Assembly (NCBI GenBank): GCA_027923505.1
Contig: BROI01000002.1
Span: 2,666,001-2,730,000, forward strand
Length of the DNA stretch: 64,000 nt
Direction of reading: 5' to 3'
Source: Mayamaea pseudoterrestris
Lineage: Eukaryota; Bacillariophyta; Bacillariophyceae; Sellaphorales; Sellaphoraceae
Below are positions 1-12,885 of the stretch, in pieces. Within the stretch, counting starts at the first letter, position 1; every line of letters begins with the position of its first letter. The position numbers and the translations under genes were made by a program. The notes under the pieces are model-generated. The model had not been told where the DNA came from and ran no database searches. It was given only the letters and a program-made list of their open reading frames with translations.

Positions 1-229
1 CTATGCGGCGTGGTCATTAAAAATTATTACGAGAACATCCACTAGATACTAAAGTAGCTTTGGCGATACATATAATAAGTAGGTGATATTACTTGCCATT
101 TGAAAACAACTTTGGTCATGATTGACAAACTCGTCAAAGTGACATGAGTCCCGCCTGGACCACGCAGATATTGATCAGCTCTCCAGCCGCTGACCGATCA
201 TGGCATATGAATCCTGTTGGAGACTGCGA

Positions 230-3200
230 GGTCATGCATTCATCACTAGCCCATGTAGTCTCCAAGTGGCCTCTCTGTGACAGGGACTGCCAGCATTTCA
301 TGTCCCCAGGCTTGTCCTCAGTAGTGGCTGCCATGACCCACTCGACAACAGCCAAGTGGGAATTGCAGCTGGTACATCAGTTTGCCGAGGCAAGACTTCT
401 TTCTTTCATCATGTCAAAAGTTCAAATGTGTCCTGACCCGACTGCAGCTTGTCTAAAGCGCTTGTCCTCCAGTGACTGGCTCCTCTCCAACAGGCAGAGA
501 GGTGTCAATTGATAGCTGGCAGTTGACAGACATTGTTTCATGATGTCAGAAGTGCAATGCATTCCTCACTAGCCCATGTAGTCTCCAAGTTCTGTGACAG
601 GGACTGCCAGAATTGCATGTCTCAAGGCTTGTCCCCAGTAGCTGGCTGCCATGAACCACTCCAACAGGCAGAGAGGTGTCAATTGATAGCTGGCAGTTGA
701 CAGGCATTGTTTCATGATGTCAAAAGTGCAATGCATTCATCACTAGCCCATGTAGTCTCCAAGTTCTGTGACAGGGACTGCCAGCATTTCATGTCCCCAG
801 GCTTGTCCTCAGTAGCTGGCTGCCATGACCCACTCCAACAGCCAGAGTGGTGTCAACTGGTAGCTGGCAGTTGACAGGCATTGTTTCATCATGTCAAAAG
901 TGCAATGCATTCATCACTAGCCCATGTAGTCTCCAAGTTCTGTGACAGGGACTGCCAGAATTGCATGTCTCCAGGCTTGTCCACAGTAGCTGACTGCCAT
1001 AAACCACTCCAACAGCCAGAGAGGTGTCAATTGACAGCTGACAGTTGACAAGCATTGTTTCATGATATTACAAGTGCAATGCATTCATCACTAGCCCATG
1101 TAGTCTCCAAGTTCTGTGACAGGGACTGCCAGCATTTCATGTCCCCAGGCTTGTCCTCAGTAGCTGGCTGCCATAACCCACTCCAACAGCCAGAGTTATA
1201 TCAATTGATAGCTGGCAGTTGACAGACATTGTTTCATGATGTCAGAAGTGCAATGCATTCATCAATAGCCCATGCAGTCTCCAAGTTCTGTGACAGGGAC
1301 TGCCAGCATTTCATGTCCCAAGGCTTGTCCCCAGTAGCTGGCTGCCATGAACCACTCCAACAGCCAGAGAGGTGTCAATTGATAGCTGGCAGTTGCCAGG
1401 CATTGAACTGTGATGTTAAAAGTGCAATGCATTCATCACTAGCTCATGTATTCTCCAAGTTCCATGACAGGGACTGCCAGCATTTCATGTCCCCAGGCTT
1501 GTCCTCAGTAGCTGGCCGCCATAACCCACTCCAACAGCCAGAGTGGTGTCAATTGATAGCTGGCAGTTGACAGGCATTGTTTCATCATGTCAAAAGTGCA
1601 ATGCATTCATCACTAGCCCATGTAGTCTCCAAGTTCCATGACAGGGACTGCCAGCATTTCATGTCCCCAGGCTTGTCCTCAGTAGCTGGCCGCCATAACC
1701 CACTCCAACAGCCAGAGAGGTGTCAATTGATAGCTGGCAGTTGACAGGCATTGTTTCATGATGTCAAAAATGCAATGCATTCATCAATAGCCCATGCAGT
1801 CGCCAAGTTCTGTGACAGGGACTGCCTGAATTTCATGTCCCCAGACTTGTCCGTCCTCAGTAGCTGGCCGCCATAACCCACTCCAACAGCCAGAGTGGTG
1901 TCAATTGATAGCTGGCAGTTGGCAGGCATTGTTTCATCATGTCAAAAGTGCAATGCATTCATCACTAGCCCATATAGTCTCCAAGTTCCATGACAGGGAC
2001 TGCCAGAATTGCATGTCTCCAGGCTTGTCCACAGTAGGTTGCTGCCATAAACCACTCCAACAGCCAGAGAGGTGTCAATTGACACTGACAATTGACAAGC
2101 ATTGTTTCATGATGTTACAAGTGCAATGCATTCATCACTAGCCCATGCAGTCTCCAAGTTCTGTGACAGGGACTGCCAGCATTTCATGTCCCCAGGCTTG
2201 TCCTCAGTAGCTGGCTGCCATAACCCACTCCAACAGCCAGAGTGGTATCAATTGATAGCTGGAAGTTGATAGACATTATTTCATGATGTCAGAAGTGCAA
2301 TGCATTCATCAATAGCCCATGTAGTCTCCAAGTTCTGCCAGTAGGACCGCCTGAATTTCATGTCCCCAGGTTTGTCCACAGTAGCTGGCTGCCATTACCC
2401 ACTCCAACGGCCAGAGAGGTGTCAATTGATAGCTGGCAGTTGACAGGCATTGTTTCATGATGTTAAAAGTGCAATGCATTCATCACTAGCCCATGTAGTC
2501 TTCAAGTTCTGTGACAGGGACTGCCAGAATTTCATGTCCCCAGGCTTGTCCACAGTAGCTCACTGCCATAATCCACTCCAACAGCCAGAGAGGTGTCAAT
2601 TGATAGCTGGCAGTTGACAGGCATTGTTTCATGATGTCAAAAGTGCAATGCATTCATCACTAGCCCATGTAGTCTCCAAGTTCTGTGACAGGGACTGCCA
2701 GACTTTCATGTCCCCAGGCTTGTCCACAGTAGCTCACTGCCATAATCCACTCCAACAGCCAGAGAGGTGTCAATTGATAGCTGGCAGTTGACAAGCATTG
2801 TTTCATGATGTTAAAAGTGCAATGCATTCATCACTAGTCCATGTAGTCTCCAAGTTCTGTGACAGGGACTGCCAGCATTTCATGTCCCCAGGCTTGTCCT
2901 CAGTAGCTGGCTGCCATGACCCACTCCAACAGCCAGAGTAGTGTCAATTGATAGCTGGCAGTTGACAGGCATTGTTTCATCATGTCAAAAGTGCAATGCA
3001 TTTATCACTAGCCCATGTAGTCTCCAAGTTCTGTGACAGGGACTGCCAGAATTGCATGTCTCCAGGCTTGTCCACAGTAGCTGGCTGCCATAACCCACTC
3101 CAACAGCCAGAGTGGTATCAATTGATAGCTGGCAGTTGACAAGCATTGTTTCATGATGTCAGAAGTGGAATGCATTCATCAATAGCCCATGTAGTCTCCA

Positions 3201-6200
3201 AGTTCTGCCAGTAGGACCGCCTGAATTTCATGTCCCCAGGTTTGTCCACAGTAGCTGGCTGCCATTACCCACTCCAACGGCCAGAGAGGTGTCAATTGAT
3301 AGCTGGCAGTTGACAGGCATTGTTTCATGATGTTAAAAGTGCAATGCATTCATCACTAGCCCATGTAGTCTCCAAGTTCTGTGACAGGGACTGCCAGAAT
3401 TTCATGTCCCCAGGCTTGTCCACAGTAGCTCACTGCCATAATCCACTCCAACAGCCAGAGAGGTGTCAATTGATAGCTGGCAGTTGACAGGCATTGTTTC
3501 ATGATGTCAAAAGTGCAATGCATTCATCACTAGCCCATGTAGTCTCCAAGTTCTGTGACAGGGACTGCCAGACTTTCATGTCCCCAGGCGTGTCCACAGT
3601 GGCTCACTGCCATAATCCACTCCAACAGCCAGAGAGGTGTCAATTGATAGCTGGCAGTTGACAAGCATTGTTTCATCATGTCAAAAGTGCAATGCATTCA
3701 TCACTAGTCCATGTAGTCTCCAAGTTCTGTGACAGGGACTGCCAGAATTGCATGTCTCCAGGCTTGTCCACAGTAGCTCACTGCCATAATCCACTCCAAC
3801 AGCCAGAGTGGTGTCAATTGATAGCTGGCAGTTGACAGGCATTGTTTCATCATGTCAAAAGTGCAATGCATTTATCACTAGCCCATGTAGTCTCCAAGTT
3901 CTGTGACAGGGAATGCCAGAATTGCATGTCTCCAGGCTTGTCCACAGTAGCTGACTGCCATAACCCAGTCCAACAGCCAGAGAGGTGTCAATTGATAGCT
4001 GGCAGTTGACAGGCTTTGTTTCATGATGTCAAAAGTGCAATGCATTCATCACTAGCCCATGTAGTCTCCAAGTTCTGTGACAGGGACTGCCAGAATTTTA
4101 TGTCCCCAGGTTTGTCCACAGTAGCTCACTGCCATAATCCACTCCAACAGCCAGAGAGGTGTCAATTGATAGCTGGCAGTTGACAGCATTGTTTCATGAT
4201 GTCAAAAGTGCAATGCATTCATCACTAGCCCATGTAGTCTCCAAGTTCTGTGACAGGGACTGCCAGAATTTTATATCCCCAGGCTTGTCCACAGTAGCTC
4301 ACTGCCATAATCCACTCCAACAGCCAGAGAGGTGTCAATTGATTGCTGGCTGTTGACAAGCATTGTTTCATGATGTTAAAAGTGCAATGCATTCATCACT
4401 AGCTCATGTAGTCTCCAAGTTCCATGACAGGGACTGCCAGCATTTCATGTCCCCAGGCTTGTCCTCAGTAGCTGGCCACCATAACCCACTCCAACAGCCA
4501 GATTGGTATCAATTGATAGCTGGCAGTTGACAGGCATTGTTTCATGATGTCAAAAATGCAATGCATTCATCACTAGCCCATGTAGTCTCCAAGTTCCGTG
4601 ACAGGGACTGCCAGCATTTCATGTCCCCAGGCTTGTCCTCAGTAGCTGACTGCCATAACCCAGTCCAACAGCCAGAGTGGTGTCAATTGATAGCTGGCAG
4701 TTGACAGGCATTGTTTCATGATGTCAAAAGTGCAATGCATTCATCACTAGCCCATGTAGTCTCCAAGTTCTGTGACAGGGACTGCCAGAATTTCATGTCC
4801 CCAGGCTTGTCCACAGTAGCTCACTGCCATAATCCACTCCAACAGCCAGAGTGGTGTCAATTGATAGCTGGCAGTTGACAGGCATTGTTTCATCATGTCA
4901 AAAGTGCAATGCATTTATCACTAGCCCATGTAGTCTCCAAGTTCTGTGACAGGGAATGCCAGAATTGCATGTCTCCAGGCTTGTCCACAGTAGCTGACTG
5001 CCATAACCCAGTCCAATAGCCAGAGAGGTGTCAATTGATAGCTGGCAGTTGACAGGCTTTGTTTCATGATGTCAAAAGTGCAATGCATTCATCACTAGCC
5101 CATGTAGTCTCCAAGTTCTGTGACAGGGACTGCCGGAATTTCATGTCCCCAGCCTTGCCCACAGTAGCTCACTGCCATAATCCACTCCAACAGCCAGAGA
5201 GGTGTCAATTGATAGCTGGCAGTTGACATGCATTGTTTCATGATGTCAAAAGTGCAATGCATTCATCACTAGCCCATGTAGTCTCCAAGTTCCATGACAG
5301 GGACTGCCTGAATTTCATGTCCCCAGGCTTGTCCACAGTAGCTCACTGCCATAACCCAGTCCAACAGCCAGAGAGGTGTCAATTGATAGCTGGCAGTTGA
5401 CAAGCATTGTTTCATGATGTCAAAAGTGCAATGCATTCATCACTAGCCCATGTAGTCTCCAAGTTCCATGACAGGGACTGCCAGCATTTCATGTCCCCAG
5501 GCTTGTCCTCAGTAGCTGGCTGCCATAACCCACTCCAACAGCCAGAGTGGTGTCAATTGATAGCTGGCAGTTGACAGGCATTGTTTCATGATGTCAAAAA
5601 TGCAATGCATTCATCACTAGCCCATGTAGTCTCCAAGTTCTGTGACAGGGACTGCCAGCATTTCATGTCCCCAGGCTTGTCCTCAGTAGCTGACTGCCAT
5701 AACCCAGTCCAACAGCCAGAGTGGTGTCAATTGATAGCTGGCAGTTGACAGGCATTGTTTCATGATGTCAAAAGTGCAATGCATTCATCAATAGCCCATG
5801 TAGTCTCCAAGTTCTGTGACAGGGACTGCCAGCATTTCATGTCCCCAGGCTTGTCCTCAGTAGCTGGCTGCCATAACCCAGTCCAACAGCCAGAGAGGTG
5901 TCAATTGATAGCTGGCAGTTGACAGGCATTGTTTCATGATGTCAAAAGTGCAATGCATTCATCACTAGCCCATGTAGTCTCCAAGTTCTGTGACAGGGAC
6001 TGCCAGAATTTCATGTCCCCAGGCTTGTCCACAGTAGCTCACTGCCATAATCCACTCCAACAGCCAGAGAGGTGTCAATTGATAGCTGGCAGTTGACAGG
6101 CATTGTTTCATGATGTTAAAAGTGCAATACATTCATCACTAGCCCATGTAGTCTCCAAGTCCCATGCCAGGGACTGCCAGCATTTCATGTCCCCAGGCTT

Positions 6201-6418
6201 GCCCACAGTAGCTGGCTGCCATAACCCACTCCAACAGCCAGAGAGGTGTCAATTGATAGCTGGCAGTTGACAGGCATTGTTTCATGATGTCAAAAGTGCA
6301 ATGCATTCATCACTAGCCCATGTTGTCTCCAAGTTCTGTGACAGGGACTGCCAGAATTTCGTGCCCCAAGGCTTGTCCTCCGTAGCTGGCCACCATAATC
6401 CACTCCAACAGCCAGGGA
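230..6418 (+). repeat. Satellite A, 174-bp tandem array, about 35 units
   Basis: The unit recurs at exactly 174 bp, for example at 506, 680, 854, 1028, 1202 and 1376. The first unit (230-350) is diverged and is followed by about 130 bp of unrelated sequence; from about 486 the array is regular. Each unit holds an imperfect dyad centred on AGCT, with outer half-sites TGTCAA and TTGACA separated by 14 bases. Units differ by scattered substitutions and by a few shared variants that recur several units apart (for example 'cagaattgcatgtc' against 'cagcatttcatgtc'), which points to past unequal exchange. The unit length is a multiple of three, so some frames stay open over more than one unit; I read those as chance, not protein. 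Bases 1-229 left of the array show nothing I recognise. Confidence 0.97.
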
Positions 6419-6540
6419 GGTGTCTCAAAAGACTGCAATGTGACTGGTGAGAAGTTATCACCATTCTTTCGCTGATGTCAAAGTGCAATCATTCTCAATA
6501 GCCCATGTAGTCTCCAAGTTTAGCAGTCGCAGTTTTCTGT
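6419..6540 (+). repeat. Mosaic junction between satellites A and B
   Basis: Immediately after the last regular A unit, about 50 bp resemble satellite B (a 'ggtgtctca', 'gactgcaatgtga' and 'ggtgagaagttatcacca' succession at 6419-6467). About 55 bp of A-like sequence follow (near 6475-6525, with 'agcccatgtagtctccaagtt'), and then satellite B starts for good. The two satellites therefore interdigitate here rather than meeting at one clean breakpoint. Confidence 0.8.
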
Positions 6541-9500
6541 GCTGCCTCTCCTCCAGGGGATGGCAATGTATTTGGTGACAACTTGTCACCACGTCTCAGA
6601 CAGCTGCACTGGATACAGCCATGCACCGCGGAAAGAAACAGCTGGGCCCATTCTGATTGCACCAGGATAATGCCACCAACCTATTTTTAGCTGCGCTACA
6701 AAATGGTATGCTTGGCTGGTGTCTCAGAAACTGCAATGTGATTGGTGACAACTTGTCACCAGTCTCAGCCCACAGATGCCTTGATATTCAATCGCCCCTA
6801 TAGCAAGCCATGTATACACCCAAATCACAGCAAAATGGTGCCAACATCATTCTTCAGGCTGCACGACTAGGTGGAATGCTTGGCTGGTGTCTCAGGGGTT
6901 GGCATTGTATTTGGTGACAACTTGTCACCAGTCTCAGCCCGCTGAAGCCATGACATTCAAACGCCCCTACAGCAAGCCCTGTAGGTGCCCAAATTACACA
7001 AGAATGGTGCCAACATCATAAGTCAGGCTGCGCTACAAGATGGCAGGCTTGGCTGGTGTCTCAGGGGATGGCAATGTATTTGGTGACAACTTGTCACCAG
7101 TCTCAGCCCGCAGATGCCGTGACATTCAAACGCACCTACAGCAAGCCCTGTAGGTGCCCAAATTACACCAGAATGGTGCCAACATTATTATTCAGGCTGC
7201 ACTACAGGAAGCAAAGCTTGGCTGGTGTCTCAGGGGATGGCAATGTATTTGGTGACAACTTGTCACCAGTCTCAGCCAACAGATGCCATGACATTAAAAC
7301 AACCCTACAGCAAGCCCTGTAGGTGCCCAAATTACACCAGAATGGTGTCAACATCATTATTCAGGCTGCGCTACTAGATGGCAGGCTTGGCTGTTGTCTC
7401 AGGGGATGGCAATGTATTTGGTGACAACTTGTCACCAGTCTCAGCCTGCAGATGCCGTGACATTCAAACGCCCCTACAGCAAGCCCTGTAGGTGCCCAAA
7501 TTACACCAGAATGGTGCCAACATCCATCATTATTCCGGCTGCGCTACAAGATGGCAGGCTTGGCTGGGGTCTCAGGGGATGGCAATGTATTTGGTGACAA
7601 CTTGTCACCAGTCTCAGCCAGCAGATGCCGTGATATTCAAACGCCCCTACAGCAAGCCCTGTAGGTTCCCAAATTACACCAGAATGGTGCCAACATCATT
7701 ATCCAGGCTGCGCTACAAGATGGTAGGCTTGGCTGGTGTCTCAGGGGATGGCAATGTATCTGGTGACAACTTGTCACCAGTCTTCAGCCGCAGATGCCAT
7801 GATATTCTTACGCCCCTACAGCAAGCCCTGTAGGTGCCCAAATTACACCAGAATGGTGTCAACATCATTATTCAGGCTGCGCTACTAGATGGCAGGCTTG
7901 GCTGGTGTCTCAGGGGATGGCAATGTATTTGGTGACAACCTGTCACCAGTCTCAGCCTGCAGATGCCGTGACATTCAAACACCCCTAGAGCAAGCCCTGT
8001 AGGTGCCCAAATTACACCACAATGGTGCCAACATCATTATTCAGGCTGCACTACAAGATGGTAGGCTTGGCTGGGGTCTCAGGGGATGGCAATGTATTTG
8101 GTGACAACTTGTCACCAGTCTCAGCCAGCAGATGCTGTGACATTCAAACGCCCCTACAGCAAGCCCTGTAGGTGCCCAAATTACACCAGAATGGTGCCAA
8201 CATCATTATTCAGGCTGCACTACAAGATGGCAGGCTTGGCTGGTGTTTCAGGGGATGGCAATGTATTTGGTGACAACTTGTCACCAGTCGCAGCCAGCAG
8301 ATGCCGTGACATTCAAACGCCCCTACAGCAAGTCCTGTGGGTGCCCAAATTACACCAGAATGGTGCCAACATCATTATCAGGCTGCGCTACAAGATGAAA
8401 AGCTTGGCTGGTGTCTCAGGGGATGGCAATGTATTTGGTGACAACTTGTCACCAGATTCAGCCAGCAGATGCCTCAACATTCAAACGCGCCTACAGCAAG
8501 CCCTGTAGGTTCCCAAATTACACCGAATGGTGCCAACATCATTATCCCGGCTGCGCTACAAGATGGAAAGCTTGGCTGGTGTCTCAGGGGATGGCAATGT
8601 ATTTGGTGACAACTTGTCACCAGTCTCAGCCAGCAGATGCCGTGATATTCAAATGCCCCTACAGCAGGCCCTGTAGGTGCCCAAATTACACCAGAATGGT
8701 GCCAACATCATTATTCAGGCTGCGCTACAAGATGGCAGGCTTGGCTGGGGTCTCAGGGGATGGCAATGTATTTGGTGACAACTTGTCACCAGTCTCAGCC
8801 CACAGATGCCATGACATTCAAACGCCCCTACAGCAAGCCCTGTAGGTGCCCAAATTACACTAGAATGGTGCCAACATTATTTTTCAGGGTGCGCTACGAG
8901 ATGGTAGGCTTGGCTGGTATTTAAGAGGATGGCAATGTATTTGGTGACAACTTGTCACCAGTCTCAGCCCGCTGATGCCATGATATTCAAACGCCCCTAC
9001 CGCAAGCCCTGTAGGTTCCCAAATTACACCAGAATGGTGCCAACATCATTATCCAGGCTGCGCTACAAGATGGTAGGCTTGGCTGGTGTCTCAGGGGATG
9101 GCAATGTATTTGGTGACAACTTGTCACCAGTCTCAGCCAGCAGATGCCGTGACATTCAAACGCCCCTACAGCAAGCCCTGTAGGTGCCCAAATTACACCA
9201 GAATGGTGCCAACATCCTTATGCAGGCTGCGCTACAAGATGGCAGGCTTGGCTGGGGTCTCAGGGGATGGCAATGTATTTGGTGACAACTTGTCACCAGT
9301 CTCAGCTGCAGATGCCGTTACATTCAAACGCCCCTACGGCAAGCCCTGTAGGTTCCCAAATTACACCAGAATGGTGCCAACATTATTATCCAGGCTGAGC
9401 TACAAGATGGTAGGCTTGGCTGGTGTCTCAGGGGATGGTAATGTATTTGGTGACAACTTGTCACCAGTCTCAGCCGTAGATGCCATGACATTCAAATGCA

Positions 9501-12500
9501 CCTACAGCAAGCCCTGTCGGTGCCCAAATTACACCAGAGTGGTGCCAACATCTTTTTGCAGGCTGCACTACAAGATGGCAGGCTTGGCTGGTGTCTCAGG
9601 GGATGTCAATGTATTTGGTGACAACTTGTCACCAGTCGCAGCGAGCAGATGCCGTGACATTCAAACGCCCCTACAGCAAGCCCTGTAGGTGCCCAAATTA
9701 CACCAGAATGGTGCCAACATCCTTATCCAGGCTGCGCTACAAGATGAAAAGCTTGGCTGGTGTCTCAGGGGATGGCAATGTATTTGGTGACAACTTGTCA
9801 CCAGTCTCAGCCAGCAGATGCCGTGACATTCAAACGCCCCTACAGCAAGCCCTGTAGGTGCCCAAATTACACCAGAATGGTGCCAACATCATTATTCAGG
9901 CTGCGCTACAAGATGGCAGGCTTGGCTGGGGTCTCAGGGGATGGTAATGTATTTGGTGACAACTTGTCACCAGTCTCAGCCGTAGATGCCATGACATTCA
10001 AATGCCCCTACAGCAAGCCCTGTAGGTGCCCAAATTACACCAGAGTGGTGCCAACATCATTATTCAGGATGCACTACAAGATAGCAGGCTTTGCTGGTGT
10101 CTCAGGGGATGGCAATGTATTTGGTGACAACTTGTCACCAATCGCAGCCAGCAGATGCTGTGACATTCAAACGCCCCTACAGCAAGCCATGTAGGTGCCC
10201 AAATTACACCAGAATGGTGCCAACATCATAAGTCAGGGTGCGCTACAAGATGGTAGGCTTGGCTGGTGTCTCAGGGGATGGTAATGTATTTGGTGACAAC
10301 TTGTCACCAGTCTCAGCCCGCAGATGCCATGACATTCAAACGCAATTACAGCAAGCCCTATAGGTGCCCAAATTACACCAGAATGGTGCCAACATCATTA
10401 TTCAGGCTGCACTACAAGATGGCAGGCTTGGCTGGTGTCTCAGGGGATGGCAATGTATTTGGTGACAACTTGTCACCAGTCTCAGCCAGCAGATGCCGTG
10501 ACATTCAAACGCCCCTACAGCAAGCCCTGTAGGTGCCCAAATTACACCAGAATGGTGCCAGCATCATAAGTCAGGCTGCGCTACAAGATGGCAGGCTTGG
10601 CTGGTGACTCAGGGGATGGCAATGTATTTGGTGACAACTTGTCACCAGTCTCAGCTGTAGATGCCATGACATTCAAATGCACCTACAGCAAGCCCTGTAG
10701 GTGCCCAAATTACACCAGAGTGGTGCCAACATCATTATTCAGGATGCACTACAAGATGGCAGGCTTTGCTGGTGTCTCAGGGGATGGCAATGTATTTGGT
10801 GACAACTTGTCACCAATCGCAGCCAGCAGATGCCGTGACATTCAAACGCCCCTACAGCAAGCCATGTAGGTGCCCAAATTACACCAGAATGGTGCCAACA
10901 TCATAAGTCAGGGTGCGCTACAAGATGGCAGGCTTGGCTGGTGTCTCAGGGGATGGTAATGTATTTGGTGACAACTTGTCACCAGTCTCAGCTGTAGATG
11001 CCATGACATTCAAATGCACCTACAGCAAGCCCTGTAGGTGCCCAAATTACACCAGAGTGGTGCCAACATCATTATTCAGGCTGCACTACAAGATGGCAGG
11101 CTTGGCTGGGGTCTAAGGGGATGGCAATGTATTTGGTGACAACTTGTCACCAGTCTCAGCCAGCAGATGCCGTGACATTCAAACGCCCCTAGAGCAAGCC
11201 CTGTAGGTGCCCAAATTACACCAGAATGGTGCCAATATCATTATCCAGGCTGCGCTACAAGATGGAAAGCTTGGCTGGTGTCTCAGGGGATGGCAATGTA
11301 TTTGGTGACAACTTGTCACCAGTCTCAGCCAGCAGATGCCGTGACATTCAAACGCCCCTACAGCAAGCCCTGTAGGTTCCCAAATTACACCAGAATGGTG
11401 CCAACATCATTATTCCGGCTGCGCTACAAGATGGCAGGCTTGGCTGGGGTCTCAGGGGATGGCAATGTATTTGGTGACAACTTGTCACCAGTCTCAGCCA
11501 GCAGATGCCGTGACATTCAAACGCCCCTAGAGCAATCCCTGTAGGTGCCCAAATTACACCAGAATGGTGCCAACATCCTTATTCAGGCTGCGCTACAAGA
11601 TGGCAGCCTTGGCTGGGGTATCAGGGGATGGCAATGTATTTGGTGACAACTTGTCACCAGTCTCAGCCAGCAGATGCCGTGACATTCCCTACGGCAAGCC
11701 CTGTAGGTTCCCAAATTACACCAGAATGGTGCCAACATCCATCATTATTCCGGCTGCGCTACAAGATGGCAGGCTTGGCTGGGGTCTCAGGGGATGGCAA
11801 TGTATTTGGTGACAACTTGTCACCAGTCTCAGCCAGCAGATGCCGTGACATTCAAACGCCCCTACAGCAAGCCCTGTAGGTGCCCAAATTACACCAGAAT
11901 GGTGCCAACATCATTATTCAGGCTGCGCTACAAGATGGAAAGCTTGGCTGGTGTCTCAGAAGACTGCAATGTATTTGGTGACAACTTGTCACCAGTCTCA
12001 GCCAGCAGATGCCGTGACATTCAAACGCCCCTACAGCAAGCCCTGTAGGTGCCCAAATTACACCAGAATGGTGCCAACATCATTATTCTCGCTGCGCTAC
12101 AATATGGCAGGCTTGGCTGGTGTCTCAGGGGATGGCAATGTATTTGGTGACAACTTGTCACCAGTCTCAGTCGCAGATGTCATGACATTCAAACGCCCCT
12201 AGCCCTGTAGGTGCCCAAATTCCTCCAGAATGGTGCCAACATCATTATTTTGGCTGCACTACAAGATGGCAGGCTTGGCTGGTGTCTCAGGGGATGGTAA
12301 TGTATTTGGTGACAACTTGTCACCAGTCTCAGCCAGCAGATGCCATGACATTCAAACGCCCCTACAGCAAGCCCTATAGGTGCCCAAATTACACCAGAAT
12401 GGTGCCAACATAATTATTCAGGCTACGCTACAAGATGGAAAGCTTGACTGGGGTCTCAGAAGACTGCAATGTATTTTGTGACAACTTGTCGCCAGTCTCA

Positions 12501-12822
12501 ACCAGCAGATGCCGTTACATTCAAACGCCCCTACAGCAAGCCCAGTAGGTGCCCAAATTACACCAGAATGGTGCCAACATCATTATTCTCGCTGCGCTAC
12601 AATATGGCAGGCTTGGCTGGTGTCTCAGGGGATGGCAATGTATTTGGTGACAACTTGTCACCAGTCTCAGTCGCAGATGCCATGACATTCAAACGCCCCT
12701 ACAGCAAGCCCTGTAGGTGCCCAAATTACACCAGAATGGTGCCAACATCATTTTTCAGGCTGCGCTACAAGATGGTAGGCTTGGCTGGTGTCTCAGGGGA
12801 TGGTAATGTATTTGGTGCACAA
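6541..12822 (+). repeat. Satellite B, 169-bp tandem array, about 37 units, forward
   Basis: The spacing of the core 'ggtgaca' is 169 bp (6744, 6913, 7082, 7251, 7420 and onward). Each unit contains a 19-bp palindrome TGGTGACAACTTGTCACCA, which is two 9-bp arms around one base. About 60 bp away it has a second dyad, CCTACAG / CTGTAGG, around a 6-base loop. The palindrome is nearly unchanged from unit to unit while the rest varies. Because 169 is not a multiple of three, the open frames of 65-200 codons in this array shift frame every unit and are not genes. Some units share an alternative 'gactgcaatgt' block in place of 'gggatggcaatgt' (6728, 11960, 12460). Confidence 0.97.
6601..6644 (+). repeat. 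Left flank element of satellite B, inverted partner at 12843
   Basis: This 44-bp non-satellite block begins and ends with CAGCTG. Its reverse complement matches 12843-12885 at roughly nine positions in ten. It lies one palindrome unit inside the left end of satellite B. Confidence 0.75.
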
Positions 12823-12842
12823 CGTGTTGTCACCAGTCTCAC

Positions 12843-12885
12843 CAGCTGTTGCTTTCCCGTGCATGGCATGTATCCAGTGCAGCTG
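12843..12885 (-). repeat. Right flank element of satellite B, inverted partner at 6601
   Basis: This 43-bp block lies just after the last palindrome of the forward B array. It also begins and ends with CAGCTG and matches the reverse complement of 6601-6644. The forward B array is therefore bracketed by inverted copies of a short unique sequence. Confidence 0.75.

Noticed and set aside
144-6488. Open frames in satellite A that could be read as a 58-residue repeat protein
   Set aside because: 174 is a multiple of three, but most units contain in-frame stops and the peptide is Cys/His-scattered with no fold pattern. Chance is the simpler reading.
9086-9688. A 200-codon open frame and dozens of similar frames inside satellite B
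   Set aside because: They repeat with the 169-bp unit, shift frame each unit and exist only because the unit has few stops. No start context, splice signal or domain supports them.
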